Counted from the first letter of the stretch, positions 19,647-30,046 are shown. The stretch is 64,000 nucleotides of DNA from Pseudomonas gozinkensis (GCF_014863585.1 NZ_CP062253.1:4711001-4775000), one strand, 5' to 3'. Notes: generated by a model from the sequence alone, not told the origin. Numbers and translations: made by a program.

Positions 19647-22600
19647 ATGCTGCCCCCTTCGACTTCCGGCGCCACGCCCGACGCAGGTTCCCCTTATCGC
19701 GCGCGGCATCAGGCCTTGCTGGAAGAGTACAGCAGGTTGCTGGAAAAACTGCGAAACATGCCCGCCACCGCCAGCGCCCTGACCAGTACCTACCTCAAGC
19801 CACATCCCGGCTCGCCCCTGGATCTGGATGCAAAAAAACCGTCTATCTCCCGAAAACTGAAACTGACTCTTCGCCCGGACGGACAGTTCAACCTCGCCGG
19901 GATGGCGCTTTATTACGGCATCGCCCCCTGGAATCCTGCCGATAGCGAGGAACACCAGGCTGCATTGCACGCCCTGGAAGAAAAACGCGCCCGCCATGGG
20001 CTGCAACTGGAACGCGGAATCGACATCGAGTCGCTGGCCTGCACTCCGAGCCAGGAAGAACGCCAGGCCCTGGTAACCAATCGGAAATCGCCGCCTAAAG
20101 AACGCTTGCCCCTCTCTACCCTGCTGGACCGTCTGACCGAGAGCAAAATCCGTGAAGCCATCGGACAGTTCCTGCCGACGTCAGTCAAATCGCTGATCGG
20201 CCATCTCGCGAAAAATCTCGCCTCCGATATCACAGCAGCACGCGTTCGCCAGACCCCCACGGTGTACCTGGAGCAAATCCTTCAATCAGCCGACGCCACC
20301 CAGCTGGCGAAGTCGCTCCTGACAAAACTGGGATGGTACGGCAGCGGCACCGGACAAGATGATTCACCGCTCGTTCGCAACAAACTTCTAAGCAGGGCCA
20401 TCCGATTGTGGGAACGACGTGACACCGATGCAACGAGAGATATCGCGGGGTATCCATGGCATCAACGCTCCAACTACGGGAAAAGCTACCAGTCCATCTG
20501 GAGCGGATTCGAAAATCATCTTCTGAGCAGCAACCGGGCCTCGTCAGAGGTCGAGGCGGTCCTGCTGGCCTGCCTGTACCGCTGCGAGTTTCCAATCGAT
20601 TTCCACCGATCCGACATTCCCGTCGACCTGCCTTATAGAAGCTCTGTGGTCTGGGTGAACTTTGTCCATGGACTCCATCTGGCCGAAGCCATCGAACCCG
20701 ACCGTGTCCCTCACATGACATTCCAGCAACTGGTGGACTTTCCTCTGGAGGAGTCCGCAGACGCCACCGAAGAGGAACTGGGTCTTGTCGCATGGAGCAG
20801 AGTGGCTCCCGCGATGGACTGGGCTGTCGCCAACGGCTTCGCGCAAGAAGACAGAAACGCCGAATACAGCGAGGTCACCAAGAAGCGCGTAATGGAGGCC
20901 CTCGACCAGCATACAGAGATGCTGCAGACAACTTTGAAACAACTGGATACCGATCCGCCAAAGCGCTGGGATATCGCAGATCGGGAGATCAGGAAAGTGT
21001 TCGGTCAACAGGTGTTTACCACCGACGGTCGAAAACTGGTCAGATACACCGGTGCCGATACCGGCTCCAGAACCATGCCGGACTTACGACAGAAAAGAGT
21101 GTCCTTTCGTGATGTTTATATGTGGAAGGGACATAAAGACAAAGCCTGGCTCATAACCGGAAACGATGGAGAAACAGTCACCACCGCCCGCTTCAGCCTT
21201 CGCTCGGATGGCAGCATTGAAACGACTGCCAAGTGGATCCCGGAAGGCATCCGCATCAGGACACTGCCAGACGTCAATGTGTTGTTCGAGGCCGAATACA
21301 ACGATTATCTCGTCACTACCAAAAGCGCCTACCGGTATTTGCTGATCAGTCTGTTCAGCCGTCTTCCCCACGATGATCGTCTGGCCATCGAATACGGTGA
21401 GACAAAGATCTACACCCTGCGATCGTCGACAAAAGACCTGGAAGCTTCCCAGGAGAAGCCCTCACTCACAATGCCGTTTCGGCTGCGAATGGGCTTTATC
21501 CTGTCAATGACCTACAACGGCCGGACCTGCTGGTATGAATGCCTGCCGCGCGCCGGAATCATTCGCCAGCGCACCGACTTCACCCCGGAGATGCTCAACG
21601 GTCGACTCACAACCGAAGAATGGCGATTGCGCAACAAGGTGCGGGTGACGGTGCTCCGTGGCAAACCCGTGCCATTTGACTGGGATGCCTACGAAAGCGG
21701 CCGAACACCCAAGAAAAACGCCACATGCATCGCCATCATCGAACAACTGGGCGAGGCCTTTGCTCCTGAAGCCCCATCGGGCTATCCCCCCGCTATCACT
21801 TCCAATCGCGCTTCGGAGATCGCTGCATTCATCACCCGCGACCACTTTTATGTAGCGGAAGACATGCTTTACGCCAACGCACGGCAGCAGACGGAACTGG
21901 AGAAGAAAGAAGAGAAGCGTCATACCCTTCTTATCAAGATCGGGAAGTGGGTACCTTTCTTTGGCAACCTCGACGATCTTCATTCCGATGATCCCCGAAA
22001 AAGCATTAACGCTATCTTCGGCATGTTCACCGATACACTGTCTTTTGCCCTCCCTCTTGGAAAATTCGTTTCCGGGTCTGCAAGGCTGGCTTCCACCGCT
22101 GTTCGCCTGGGTTACAAGCAGGTACTGCCGGAGTTTTCCCGCCTGACCCAAAAACTGCTGATCTCGTCCTTGCGCAACTTCAACCCATTGGATGGCGTCC
22201 CCACGCTAGCCAAAACACTGGTGCTCGGACTCTTCGCCGCGAGCCTCCTGGTATTACGGAAAGCCGCCAGACAAATCGACAGGCTGATCGCGAGAATCGG
22301 CACTTTCGACTTCGTAAAAGGATTACCACAAGTCACGAATCCAGGCAGTTACAAGCTGCTTTCAGCTTCCGACAACCTGGCCACCACCAGGGGGGTCGAC
22401 GACCTGTCGGTTCGCAGAGTCGACAGCGCGACACTACTTGATTATCGAATGCTCGATCCGATGACCGACAAACCCTTTGGGCCACCCCTGGCCGACAAGC
22501 TTTACCGGTTGTCGCTGGGCCGCTCTGCCTATCGCCCGATTCAAAGAACCGATCAGCACGTCGTCGTCGAAGTGGCAGAACACGCCAAAATCCGCGAGTT

Positions 22601-24119
22601 GCCGGAAATCGATGGCCGAATCACCGTTTATATCGACAATGTGCCCTATCGACTGGATGGGGACTGGTTGCGGCGTGTCGAACTGATTGATGAAAGCGCG
22701 AATATGAAACGTATCCCCTGCCGCAGCAAACGCGCGCCAGGGCGCGACATTTGCGTTAATGAATTCATTACTGGCGATCCCCATCCCGATACCCCGCCGC
22801 TTCGCTCATTCGACCCGGACAAAGGTTATGCCCCCTGGTTTGGCGAACGGTTGTGCACACCACAAGCGCGGCATTCGGCAGAGGGGGAGTATTTCCTGCG
22901 CGATGGCCTCCTTTATCATTTGTCGAATGGCAAACTGAAGAGGTTGACAGGCGATTTGACACGATTGGGCTTCCCCAAACAATGGCCGGTACCCAAAGGC
23001 GAAATCCTGGCCGACGTGCAATTTCAAAAGGGCATTTATGTACGCATCGAAATCCAGGGAACCTATCAAGGCAGTAATGAACTGCACCGCATAGGCGCGA
23101 TTGTCGTACCGTCTCTCGTTACCTCCGACAATCTCCTCTTTACTCGCGTAAATACCGATAAATATTACCTGACGACGTTTCCTGCGGATAAAGACCTGAG
23201 CGAGCTACAGACGCTCACTCTGCAACGACTATTTCAAGCCGATCTCATGGAAGGCACACAGGGTGCCGAGCTGTTGCGAACGTATGAAGGCTCACTGACC
23301 GCCAACAACGTCGCGGCGATCTACGGTATAGAAGCAGTGGAGCGTGCAATGAAAACCATGGAGCGAATCGCCATCCCCTTGGGCACACCGCCAAACCCAG
23401 CCGCCAATATGAAATGGATCAAACTCGATACCAGCCCTGGCGAAGCTCTGATGTTCGATCAAAGGACGAGAATGATCGTCACCCAATCGTCCGAAGGCGC
23501 AACAACATGGTCACGCAGCCATGAAGCTTCGGAAACACTGCGCCAACGAACAGCCGAAATTTTTGACACATTGTTCTTGGAGCCGACGATCCCACAGAAC
23601 AAAGAAAGTCTGTTCAGGATCGATCGCACGATGAAAAAGCTCAATGCCCTGTTGCCTAAATCACAACGACGTCCCAACCCCAGAAACATCGCGTATGCAG
23701 AAGTCATCAAGACTGAAGGAGTCAGGGAGATCTATGTCAGTGTTTCCGGGGCACAGGACACGACAGGAAAACTGCCTCTGTTCAAAACCAATCTGGGAGC
23801 CGAGCACGTCCAGATAGGCGATACGACCTATTTCAATGTCGACTTGAACGGTCCACCTACCCCGAGTGGCCTTCTGATGGATAGCCATGAAAATCTTCTG
23901 GCCATTCCGAAGACCTATCCCGCACTGCCCCAAATACCCACCTCACTGGACAGTGAAAGCAAGTTGATCAGCGTCATCCACCAGAAATATCCCGATAAAC
24001 AGGCCATCCGCTCGGTCAACATCGCAACCACCATGCCACCCTGCGAAGCTTGCGGAGTGATCGTAAAGGCGTTCGGTCATACAGGCGGTGATGATTGGCT
24101 GAACGTCGTCTGGAAATAA
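19647..24119 (+). CDS. Very large putative toxin with C-terminal deaminase-like domain
   Basis: The product is 1490 residues. The first 1300 or so match nothing I can name. They include a helical N-terminus, a hydrophobic membrane-like helix near 854-873 (TLAKTLVLGLFAASLLVL) and mixed beta-rich segments. From about 1340 the sequence reads like a toxin-type cytidine-deaminase fold: a first strand IAYAEVIK (1348-1355), the zinc/proton-shuttle motif DSE (1435-1437, the DxE variant of HxE) and PCEAC (Cys1466 and Cys1469) near the extreme C-terminus. There is no signal peptide. Upstream is the divergent EAL gene, and downstream an ABC exporter gene converges with one base between the stops. No immunity gene is adjacent. 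Deaminase activity and a host or bacterial target are inference. Confidence 0.7.
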   Translation: MLPPSTSGATPDAGSPYRARHQALLEEYSRLLEKLRNMPATASALTSTYLKPHPGSPLDLDAKKPSISRKLKLTLRPDGQFNLAGMALYYGIAPWNPADSEEHQAALHALEEKRARHGLQLERGIDIESLACTPSQEERQALVTNRKSPPKERLPLSTLLDRLTESKIREAIGQFLPTSVKSLIGHLAKNLASDITAARVRQTPTVYLEQILQSADATQLAKSLLTKLGWYGSGTGQDDSPLVRNKLLSRAIRLWERRDTDATRDIAGYPWHQRSNYGKSYQSIWSGFENHLLSSNRASSEVEAVLLACLYRCEFPIDFHRSDIPVDLPYRSSVVWVNFVHGLHLAEAIEPDRVPHMTFQQLVDFPLEESADATEEELGLVAWSRVAPAMDWAVANGFAQEDRNAEYSEVTKKRVMEALDQHTEMLQTTLKQLDTDPPKRWDIADREIRKVFGQQVFTTDGRKLVRYTGADTGSRTMPDLRQKRVSFRDVYMWKGHKDKAWLITGNDGETVTTARFSLRSDGSIETTAKWIPEGIRIRTLPDVNVLFEAEYNDYLVTTKSAYRYLLISLFSRLPHDDRLAIEYGETKIYTLRSSTKDLEASQEKPSLTMPFRLRMGFILSMTYNGRTCWYECLPRAGIIRQRTDFTPEMLNGRLTTEEWRLRNKVRVTVLRGKPVPFDWDAYESGRTPKKNATCIAIIEQLGEAFAPEAPSGYPPAITSNRASEIAAFITRDHFYVAEDMLYANARQQTELEKKEEKRHTLLIKIGKWVPFFGNLDDLHSDDPRKSINAIFGMFTDTLSFALPLGKFVSGSARLASTAVRLGYKQVLPEFSRLTQKLLISSLRNFNPLDGVPTLAKTLVLGLFAASLLVLRKAARQIDRLIARIGTFDFVKGLPQVTNPGSYKLLSASDNLATTRGVDDLSVRRVDSATLLDYRMLDPMTDKPFGPPLADKLYRLSLGRSAYRPIQRTDQHVVVEVAEHAKIRELPEIDGRITVYIDNVPYRLDGDWLRRVELIDESANMKRIPCRSKRAPGRDICVNEFITGDPHPDTPPLRSFDPDKGYAPWFGERLCTPQARHSAEGEYFLRDGLLYHLSNGKLKRLTGDLTRLGFPKQWPVPKGEILADVQFQKGIYVRIEIQGTYQGSNELHRIGAIVVPSLVTSDNLLFTRVNTDKYYLTTFPADKDLSELQTLTLQRLFQADLMEGTQGAELLRTYEGSLTANNVAAIYGIEAVERAMKTMERIAIPLGTPPNPAANMKWIKLDTSPGEALMFDQRTRMIVTQSSEGATTWSRSHEASETLRQRTAEIFDTLFLEPTIPQNKESLFRIDRTMKKLNALLPKSQRRPNPRNIAYAEVIKTEGVREIYVSVSGAQDTTGKLPLFKTNLGAEHVQIGDTTYFNVDLNGPPTPSGLLMDSHENLLAIPKTYPALPQIPTSLDSESKLISVIHQKYPDKQAIRSVNIATTMPPCEACGVIVKAFGHTGGDDWLNVVWK

Positions 24120-24120
24120 C

Positions 24121-25938
24121 CTACAACCGCTGCAAATGCCCATAAAGCTTGGCGTACAACCCGCCATCGGCAATCAGTTGCTGATGGTCGCCATCTTCGG
24201 CCACCTGCCCACCGTCGAACACCAGCACCCGGTCTGCCTGCTTCACCGCTGACAGGCGGTGGGCAATGATCAATGTGGTGCGGCCATGGAGGAAACGTGC
24301 CATGGCCTGGTGCAGGTTGTATTCGGTGGCGGCGTCGAGGGCTGACGTCGCCTCGTCGAGGATCACCACTTTCGGCTCCGCGAGGATCATCCGCGCAATC
24401 GCCAACCGCTGCCGCTGACCACCGGACAGGCGCACACCGGAGCGGCCGACGATACTGTCCAGGCCGTCCGGCAACGCGCGAATGGTAGGTTCGAGCTGGG
24501 CGATTTCCAGTGCCTGCCAGCAGGCTTCATCGCTGCGGGTACGGCCCATGGTCAGGTTGGCGCGTACGGTGTCGTTGAACAGCGCCGGATGCTGCAGCAC
24601 CACCGCGACGTTTTCCCGAACCGTTTCCAAACCGATTTCCTGCTGGGTCGATCCGCCGAAACGAATGGTCCCGGCCAGCGGCGTGTACAGGCCCAGCAGC
24701 AATTGCACGAGGGTACTTTTGCCGCCGCCGCTGGCGCCGACAATCGCCACTTTCTCGCCCGGTGCGATGGACAGGTTCATCTGATCCAGCACCAGTTCAT
24801 CGCCATAACCAAAGCTCAGGCCCTGCACCTCGATCCCGACGGTATCGCGGCCCTTGAACGGATCGACGCCGCCGGGGTATTGCGGCTCATCGGCGCGGGC
24901 CAGCAGTTCGTTGATCCGGGTCAGCGCACCGCCCGCCGCGTAATAGGCGTATTGCAGATTCAGCAGTTGTTCGACCGGGCCGATCATGAACCACAGATAG
25001 CTGAACACCGCGAGCATCTGGCCGATCGACAAATCGGAGAACAACACCGTCAACATGGCCGCCGCGCGGAAGATGTCGATGCCGAACTGGAACAGCAAGC
25101 CGCTGGCCCGGTTCGAGGCGTCGGTCTTCCATTGCGAATTGACCGCGTAGTTGCGCACTTCCTGAGCCCGCAGCCCAAGCCGTCCGAGAAAGTAGCCCTG
25201 ACGGTTGCCGGCCCGCACTTCCTGAATCGAGTCGAGGGTTTCGCTCAATGCCTGGGTGAAGCGCGAGGTGCTGTCGTTCTCCAGTTTCTTCAGGTGCTTG
25301 ACCCGCTTGCCCAACTGCACCGTGGCGTAGATCACCAACGGGTTGAAGAGCAGGATCAGCAGCGCCAGTTTCCAGTGCATCCACATCAGGATGCTGGCGG
25401 TGCCGACCAGGGTCAGCATCGCCACCAGGAAACGGCTGAGGGTTTCGCCGACAAACTTGTCGAGGGTATCGAGGTCGGTGACCAGATGCGTGGTGACCGT
25501 GCCGCTGCCCAGGCTTTCGTATTCGCCCAGCGAGATTCGTTTCAGACGCTCGATCAAGCGCACGCGAATGCGATACACGATGTCCTTGGCCAGCCGCGCA
25601 AACAACCGCGCCTGCAACACGCCAAAACACAGGGCACTGCAACGCAGGGTCAGCGTCACCACCAGCATCAGGCCGATGTAGCCCGCCGCCTGCTGCCACA
25701 TCGAGGGCAGCACGTGGTTCATGACTTTCAGCGCCGCATCGCCGTGACCGAGCAGGACCTCGTCCACCAGCAACGGCAGCAGCAACGGGATCGGCACACT
25801 GCAAAGGGTCGCCAGTACGGCCACGCCGTTGGCGATCCACAGGGATTTTTTGTGATGAAGCGCCAGTCGCCGGACTTCTGCCCAGCTCAGCCGGTCGACA
25901 CGCTTGACGGCTGGCGTGTCATCGGCCGGGTCAGACAC
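24121..25938 (-). CDS. ABC exporter, fused permease and ATPase
   Basis: The 605-residue half-transporter has a six-helix exporter membrane domain (about 20-320) and a nucleotide-binding domain with Walker A GASGGGKSTLVQLL, signature LSGGQRQRLAIARM and Walker B VVILDEATSALD. It resembles MsbA/MdlB-type multidrug or lipid exporters, and the substrate is unknown. The GTG at 25938 overlaps the preceding DsbA-like gene by 8 bp. The frame is open 15 codons further up but lies wholly inside the upstream gene. It converges on the large deaminase-tipped gene, whose stop is one base away. Confidence 0.9.
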   Translation of the reverse strand: MSDPADDTPAVKRVDRLSWAEVRRLALHHKKSLWIANGVAVLATLCSVPIPLLLPLLVDEVLLGHGDAALKVMNHVLPSMWQQAAGYIGLMLVVTLTLRCSALCFGVLQARLFARLAKDIVYRIRVRLIERLKRISLGEYESLGSGTVTTHLVTDLDTLDKFVGETLSRFLVAMLTLVGTASILMWMHWKLALLILLFNPLVIYATVQLGKRVKHLKKLENDSTSRFTQALSETLDSIQEVRAGNRQGYFLGRLGLRAQEVRNYAVNSQWKTDASNRASGLLFQFGIDIFRAAAMLTVLFSDLSIGQMLAVFSYLWFMIGPVEQLLNLQYAYYAAGGALTRINELLARADEPQYPGGVDPFKGRDTVGIEVQGLSFGYGDELVLDQMNLSIAPGEKVAIVGASGGGKSTLVQLLLGLYTPLAGTIRFGGSTQQEIGLETVRENVAVVLQHPALFNDTVRANLTMGRTRSDEACWQALEIAQLEPTIRALPDGLDSIVGRSGVRLSGGQRQRLAIARMILAEPKVVILDEATSALDAATEYNLHQAMARFLHGRTTLIIAHRLSAVKQADRVLVFDGGQVAEDGDHQQLIADGGLYAKLYGHLQRL

Positions 25939-26566
25939 AGGCCGCGCGCTCCAGCCATCGGCCGAGCAACGGTGACAGTTCACTGAGCGGCTGGTAACCG
26001 TTGGTCAGCAACGCCAGTTGGCCATTGCGCTCGGCGAGCAGGGTCGGGAATCCGGAAATGCCCAGATCCTGCACCCAGCTGAAATCGGCCTGAGTCGCCT
26101 TGTGCTGATCGGCATGATCAAACAGGGCAGCAAATTCGATGCGCGGGACGCCGGCCTTCTCTGCCAGCTCCACCAGAACGCTGGCCTGGGTGACATCGCG
26201 ACCTTCAGCGTAAAACGCGTGCTGGATCAACCCGACCAGTTTCCACGCGCAATCCGGCGCCAGACTGCGCGCGGTGACGATGGCCCGGCAGGCAGGCTCT
26301 GTGTCGTAGACAAAACCGTCCGGCAATGCGCCTTCAAGTTTGAACGGCTGGCCGGTGGCCTCGGTGACCGCCTGCCAGTGTTCGAGAATGTAGCGCCGGG
26401 TGGTTGGTTCAAGTGCTGCACCGCTGCCGGTGCGCAACCCGCCGACCACCAGGTGCAGTTCCACCCCGGCTGCCTGCGCCTGCTCCACCAATGCCTTGGC
26501 CACCGGGGCAAATCCCCAGCACCACGAACACATCGGATCCATCACATAGAGCAGGCGTGCAGACAT
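25931..26566 (-). CDS. DsbA-family thioredoxin-fold protein
   Basis: The 211-residue protein begins MSARLLYVMDPMCSWCWGFA. The CSWC active site lies only 12 residues from the start, with no signal peptide, so it is a cytoplasmic DsbA/FrnE-like oxidoreductase. The cis-proline segment SGFPTLLAERNG is present. It follows trhO by two bases and overlaps the ABC exporter gene, so the three are one operon. The substrate is unknown. Confidence 0.88.
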   Translation of the reverse strand: MSARLLYVMDPMCSWCWGFAPVAKALVEQAQAAGVELHLVVGGLRTGSGAALEPTTRRYILEHWQAVTEATGQPFKLEGALPDGFVYDTEPACRAIVTARSLAPDCAWKLVGLIQHAFYAEGRDVTQASVLVELAEKAGVPRIEFAALFDHADQHKATQADFSWVQDLGISGFPTLLAERNGQLALLTNGYQPLSELSPLLGRWLERAACV

Positions 26567-26568
26567 GA

Positions 26569-27510
26569 TTAAGCCTCGGTGGATGCTTGCTTGTAGTTGT
26601 AGCCGATCGGGTGCGGCATGTTGCGCGCTTTTGCCAGTTCGATCTGCTTCTGACGGTCGATGGCGCTGCGGCGAGTCTTCTCGCTCAGGGTGTCCCAGCA
26701 GTGCGGGCAGCTGATGCCGGCCACGTAATGCTCGGAGGCGCGATCCTCGACGCTGACCGGGGTGCGGCATGCATGACACTGATCGTAGTCGCCTTCGCTC
26801 AGGTCATGGCGCACGGTCACGCGGTTGTCGAAGACGAAGCAGTCGCCCTGCCATTTGGTTTCTTCCTGCGGCACCTCTTCGAGGTACTTCAGGATACCGC
26901 CCTTGAGGTGGTAAACCTCTTCGAAACCTTCGCCGAGCATGTAGCTCGAGGCTTTTTCGCAGCGAATGCCACCCGTGCAGAACATCGCGACCTTCTTGTG
27001 CACGGCCGGATCGAAGTGTTCTTTGATGTAGTCGGGGAATTCGCGAAAACTGGTGGTTTTCGGATCGATGGCGCCTTCGAAGGTACCGATCGAGACTTCG
27101 TAATCGTTGCGGGTATCGATCAGCAGCACTTCAGGGTCGCTGATCAGCGCGTTCCAGTCCTGCGGTTCGACATAGGTGCCGACCTTCTTGTTCGGGTCGA
27201 CGCCTTCGACGCCCAGGGTCACGATCTCTTTCTTGAGCTTGACCTTGGTGCGGTAGAACGGCTGCTCGTCGCAGTACGATTCCTTGTGATCGATATCGAT
27301 CATGCGCGGATCGTTGCGCAGCCAGGCCAGCAGGCCGTCGATGCCTTCACGGCTGCCGGAAACCGTGCCGTTGATGCCTTCTTCGGCGATCAGCAGGGTG
27401 CCTTTGATGCCGTTGTCGACCATCGCTTGCAGCAGGGGCTCGCGCAGGTTGACGTAATCTTCGAGGGTGACGAACTTGTACAGTGCCGCCACGACAATCG
27501 GTTGTGTCAT
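26569..27510 (-). CDS. trhO: tRNA uridine(34) hydroxylase, rhodanese family
   Basis: The 313-residue protein (YceA/TrhO family) has an N-terminal acylphosphatase-like region ([15 protein letters not shown]), a rhodanese domain with loop cysteine in [16 protein letters not shown] and a C-terminal cysteine-rich segment ([16 protein letters not shown]). It hydroxylates U34 of certain tRNAs, independently of oxygen in characterised members. It is the first gene of a three-gene minus-strand operon. Confidence 0.93.
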   Translation of the reverse strand: MTQPIVVAALYKFVTLEDYVNLREPLLQAMVDNGIKGTLLIAEEGINGTVSGSREGIDGLLAWLRNDPRMIDIDHKESYCDEQPFYRTKVKLKKEIVTLGVEGVDPNKKVGTYVEPQDWNALISDPEVLLIDTRNDYEVSIGTFEGAIDPKTTSFREFPDYIKEHFDPAVHKKVAMFCTGGIRCEKASSYMLGEGFEEVYHLKGGILKYLEEVPQEETKWQGDCFVFDNRVTVRHDLSEGDYDQCHACRTPVSVEDRASEHYVAGISCPHCWDTLSEKTRRSAIDRQKQIELAKARNMPHPIGYNYKQASTEA

Positions 27511-27556
27511 GGGTATTTCTCCAGGTGGCTACCCTCGTAAAGGGTGAACCGGATAC

Positions 27557-27587
27557 GAAAAAAAACGCGCCGGGTGAGCGGCGCGTT
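27557..27587 (-). terminator. Intrinsic terminator after the BolA-like gene
   Basis: On the minus strand AACGCGCCG / CGGCGCGTT forms a nine-pair stem followed by eight T residues. It lies between the BolA-like stop (27628) and the trhO start. Confidence 0.88.
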
Positions 27588-27627
27588 GCGGATTCTAGCA
27601 AAGAACCTCAGTTCATTGCTGCAAGGC

Positions 27628-27927
27628 TCAATGCTTGCTGCCGCCAGCACAGGTCGGCGACGCCGGAGCGACGCCTGTCTCTGCCCATTCCTGCGGGGTG
27701 TAGGTGTGCAGCGCCAACGCATGGAACTCGCCCATCAGCTCGCCAAGCGTGCCGTAGACTTTCTGGTGGCGCTTGACCCGGTTCAGGCCTTCGAACTGCG
27801 CACTGACCACCACAGCCTTGAAGTGGGTCTGCAACCCGCGACTGTGCATGTGGCTTTCGTCCAGCACTTGCAGATGCTCAGGCTGAAGCAGCGCCAGCGT
27901 CGATTCGATGCGTTGTTGCATGGTCAT
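27628..27927 (-). CDS. BolA-family protein
   Basis: The 99-residue protein has the BolA/YrbA fold: MQQRIESTLALLQPEHLQVLDE, the conserved SHFK-like segment (LQTHFKAVVVSAQFEGLNRV), RHQKVYGTL and HALALHTYTPQEW. BolA proteins partner with monothiol glutaredoxins in Fe-S trafficking or act in stress responses. I chose the ATG at 27927, which is six bases after GGAG. A GTG three bases upstream and an ATG six bases downstream are alternatives. Confidence 0.88.
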   Translation of the reverse strand: MTMQQRIESTLALLQPEHLQVLDESHMHSRGLQTHFKAVVVSAQFEGLNRVKRHQKVYGTLGELMGEFHALALHTYTPQEWAETGVAPASPTCAGGSKH

Positions 27928-27939
27928 CACGAGCTCCGC

Positions 27940-28458
27940 TTACTTCTTCTTGGCCGGAGCCGCGCCTTTCGGTGCCAGCTCGTTGGTCATGTCGTCCAGC
28001 AACTTGTTGACCACCGGTACGGCGCTTTCCAGTTTGGCCTGGGTCATCTGGGCCGATTGCTGGGTCAGCTGCGGCATTTTTTCCAGGACTTTCTTGCCCA
28101 GTGGCGACTGGTAGAACGCAACCAGGTCTTTCAATTCCTGTTCGCTGAAGTTGCTGGTGTAGAGCTTGACCATGTCCGGCTTCAGCTTGTTCCAGCCGAT
28201 GGCCTGGTCCAGGGCGGCGTTGGCCTTGGCCTGGTAGGTATCCAGTACGGCTTTCTTGGATTCCGGCGCCTTGGTCTGTTCAAAACGCTGGGCGAACATC
28301 TGCTGAACCTGCATGTACACCGGAGTGCCCAGCTTGTCAGCGTGCGCCAGGGTCAGGAAAGTTTCGGCACTGGCGTTGTGGCTGGCGGTATCGGCAAACA
28401 CCTGGCCGCTGGCGCAAACCAGGGCAACCGCGGTGCAGATGGCACGAAGACGAGTCAT
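27940..28458 (-). CDS. Exported DUF2059 protein
   Basis: The 172-residue protein has a clear signal peptide (MTRLRAICTAVALVCASGQVFA, shown in part as RLRAICTAVALVCASG, cut after VFA) and a DUF2059 domain (about 90-150: FSEQELKDLVAFYQSPLGKK). A Lys/Ala-rich end follows. It is likely periplasmic, and the function is unknown. It lies 12 bp upstream of the BolA-like gene, probably co-transcribed with it. Confidence 0.88.
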   Translation of the reverse strand: MTRLRAICTAVALVCASGQVFADTASHNASAETFLTLAHADKLGTPVYMQVQQMFAQRFEQTKAPESKKAVLDTYQAKANAALDQAIGWNKLKPDMVKLYTSNFSEQELKDLVAFYQSPLGKKVLEKMPQLTQQSAQMTQAKLESAVPVVNKLLDDMTNELAPKGAAPAKKK

Positions 28459-28651
28459 CGAGTTTCCTTTTCAGCTAGGCGAGGTAAAACCCCAAGGGCG
28501 ACCATTCTGCGCCTGAATAACGCTGCGGCTCAACCCCCGGGCCTTGCCGCGCTTGATTGGCGGGGATTTGCCGGTCAACAATCGACTGGAGGGAACCACC
28601 CGGGCCGACACCGGCCTAAACTGCGCAAACAGACCAACAGGAGTGTGCACG

Positions 28652-30046
28652 ATGAGCCGTATCGAAACCGACAGCCTGGGCCAGATCGAGGTCCCGGACG
28701 ACGCTTACTGGGGCGCTCAGACGCAACGCTCGCTGATCAACTTCGCCATCGGTCAGGAACGCATGCCCTTGCCGGTCCTGCACGCCCTGGCCCTGATCAA
28801 GAAAGCCGCGGCCCGGGTCAACGACCGCAACGGCGACCTGCCTGCCGACATCGCCCGCCTGATCGAACAGGCCGCCGACGAAGTGCTCGACGGCCAGCAT
28901 GACGATCAGTTCCCGCTGGTGGTCTGGCAGACCGGCAGCGGCACCCAAAGCAACATGAACGCCAACGAAGTGATTGCCGGCCGCGCCAACGAACTGGCCG
29001 GCAACCCGCGCGGCGGCAAGACGCCGGTGCACCCCAACGATCACGTCAACCGCTCGCAGAGCTCCAACGACTGCTTCCCCACGGCCATGAGCATCGCCAC
29101 TGCGCAAGCGGTGCAGGTCCAATTGCTGCCGGCCATCGCCGAGCTGTCGGGCGGTCTGGCCGAACTGTCGGCGCGGCACATGAAACTGGTGAAAACCGGT
29201 CGCACCCACATGATGGACGCCACGCCGATCACCTTCGGCCAGGAACTCTCCGGTTTCATAGCGCAGCTGGATTACGCCGAGCGGGCAATTCGCGCGGCGC
29301 TGCCGGCAGTCTGCGAACTGGCGCAGGGCGGCACCGCCGTCGGCACCGGGCTGAATTCGCCCCACGGCTTCGGTGAAGCGATTGCCGCTGAGCTCGCGGC
29401 GTTGTCCGGCCTGCCGTTCGTCACCGCGCCGAACAAATTCGCCGCACTCGCCGGCCACGAGCCACTGACCACGCTGTCCGGCGCCCTGAAAACCCTCGCC
29501 GTGGCACTGATGAAAATCGCCAACGACCTGCGCCTGCTGGGTTCGGGGCCGCGAGCCGGTTTTGCCGAAGTGCGCCTGCCGGCCAACGAGCCGGGCAGTT
29601 CGATCATGCCCGGCAAGGTCAATCCGACCCAGTGCGAGGCGTTGTCGATGCTCGCCTGTCAGGTGTTGGGCAATGACGTGGCAATCGGTTTTGCCGCCAG
29701 CCAGGGTCACCTGCAACTGAACGTGTTCAAACCGGTGATCATCCACAACCTGCTGCAATCGATCCGCCTGCTGGCCGATGGCTGCAGCAACTTCCAGCAG
29801 CACTGCATCGCCGGGCTTGAACCGGATGCCGAAGTCATGGCGAAACATCTGGAGCGCGGGCTGATGCTGGTGACAGCGCTGAACCCGCACATCGGCTACG
29901 ACAAGTCGGCGGAAATCGCCAAGAAGGCCTACAGCGAAGGCAAGACCTTGCGCGAAGCGGCGCTGGAGCTGGGCTATCTGACCGATGAAGAGTTCGATGC
30001 CTGGGTACGTCCGGAGAACATGATCGAGGCCGGTGCCAAGGGCTAG
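28652..30046 (+). CDS. fumC: Class II fumarate hydratase
   Basis: The 464-residue fumarase converts fumarate to L-malate in the TCA cycle without an Fe-S cluster. The superfamily signature [16 protein letters not shown] and the N-terminal [15 protein letters not shown] and [15 protein letters not shown] segments are intact. The start is the ATG at 28652 after ACAGGAGTG. Pseudomonads usually carry a second fumC in an iron-regulated sodA operon. This one stands alone. Confidence 0.95.
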   Translation: MSRIETDSLGQIEVPDDAYWGAQTQRSLINFAIGQERMPLPVLHALALIKKAAARVNDRNGDLPADIARLIEQAADEVLDGQHDDQFPLVVWQTGSGTQSNMNANEVIAGRANELAGNPRGGKTPVHPNDHVNRSQSSNDCFPTAMSIATAQAVQVQLLPAIAELSGGLAELSARHMKLVKTGRTHMMDATPITFGQELSGFIAQLDYAERAIRAALPAVCELAQGGTAVGTGLNSPHGFGEAIAAELAALSGLPFVTAPNKFAALAGHEPLTTLSGALKTLAVALMKIANDLRLLGSGPRAGFAEVRLPANEPGSSIMPGKVNPTQCEALSMLACQVLGNDVAIGFAASQGHLQLNVFKPVIIHNLLQSIRLLADGCSNFQQHCIAGLEPDAEVMAKHLERGLMLVTALNPHIGYDKSAEIAKKAYSEGKTLREAALELGYLTDEEFDAWVRPENMIEAGAKG

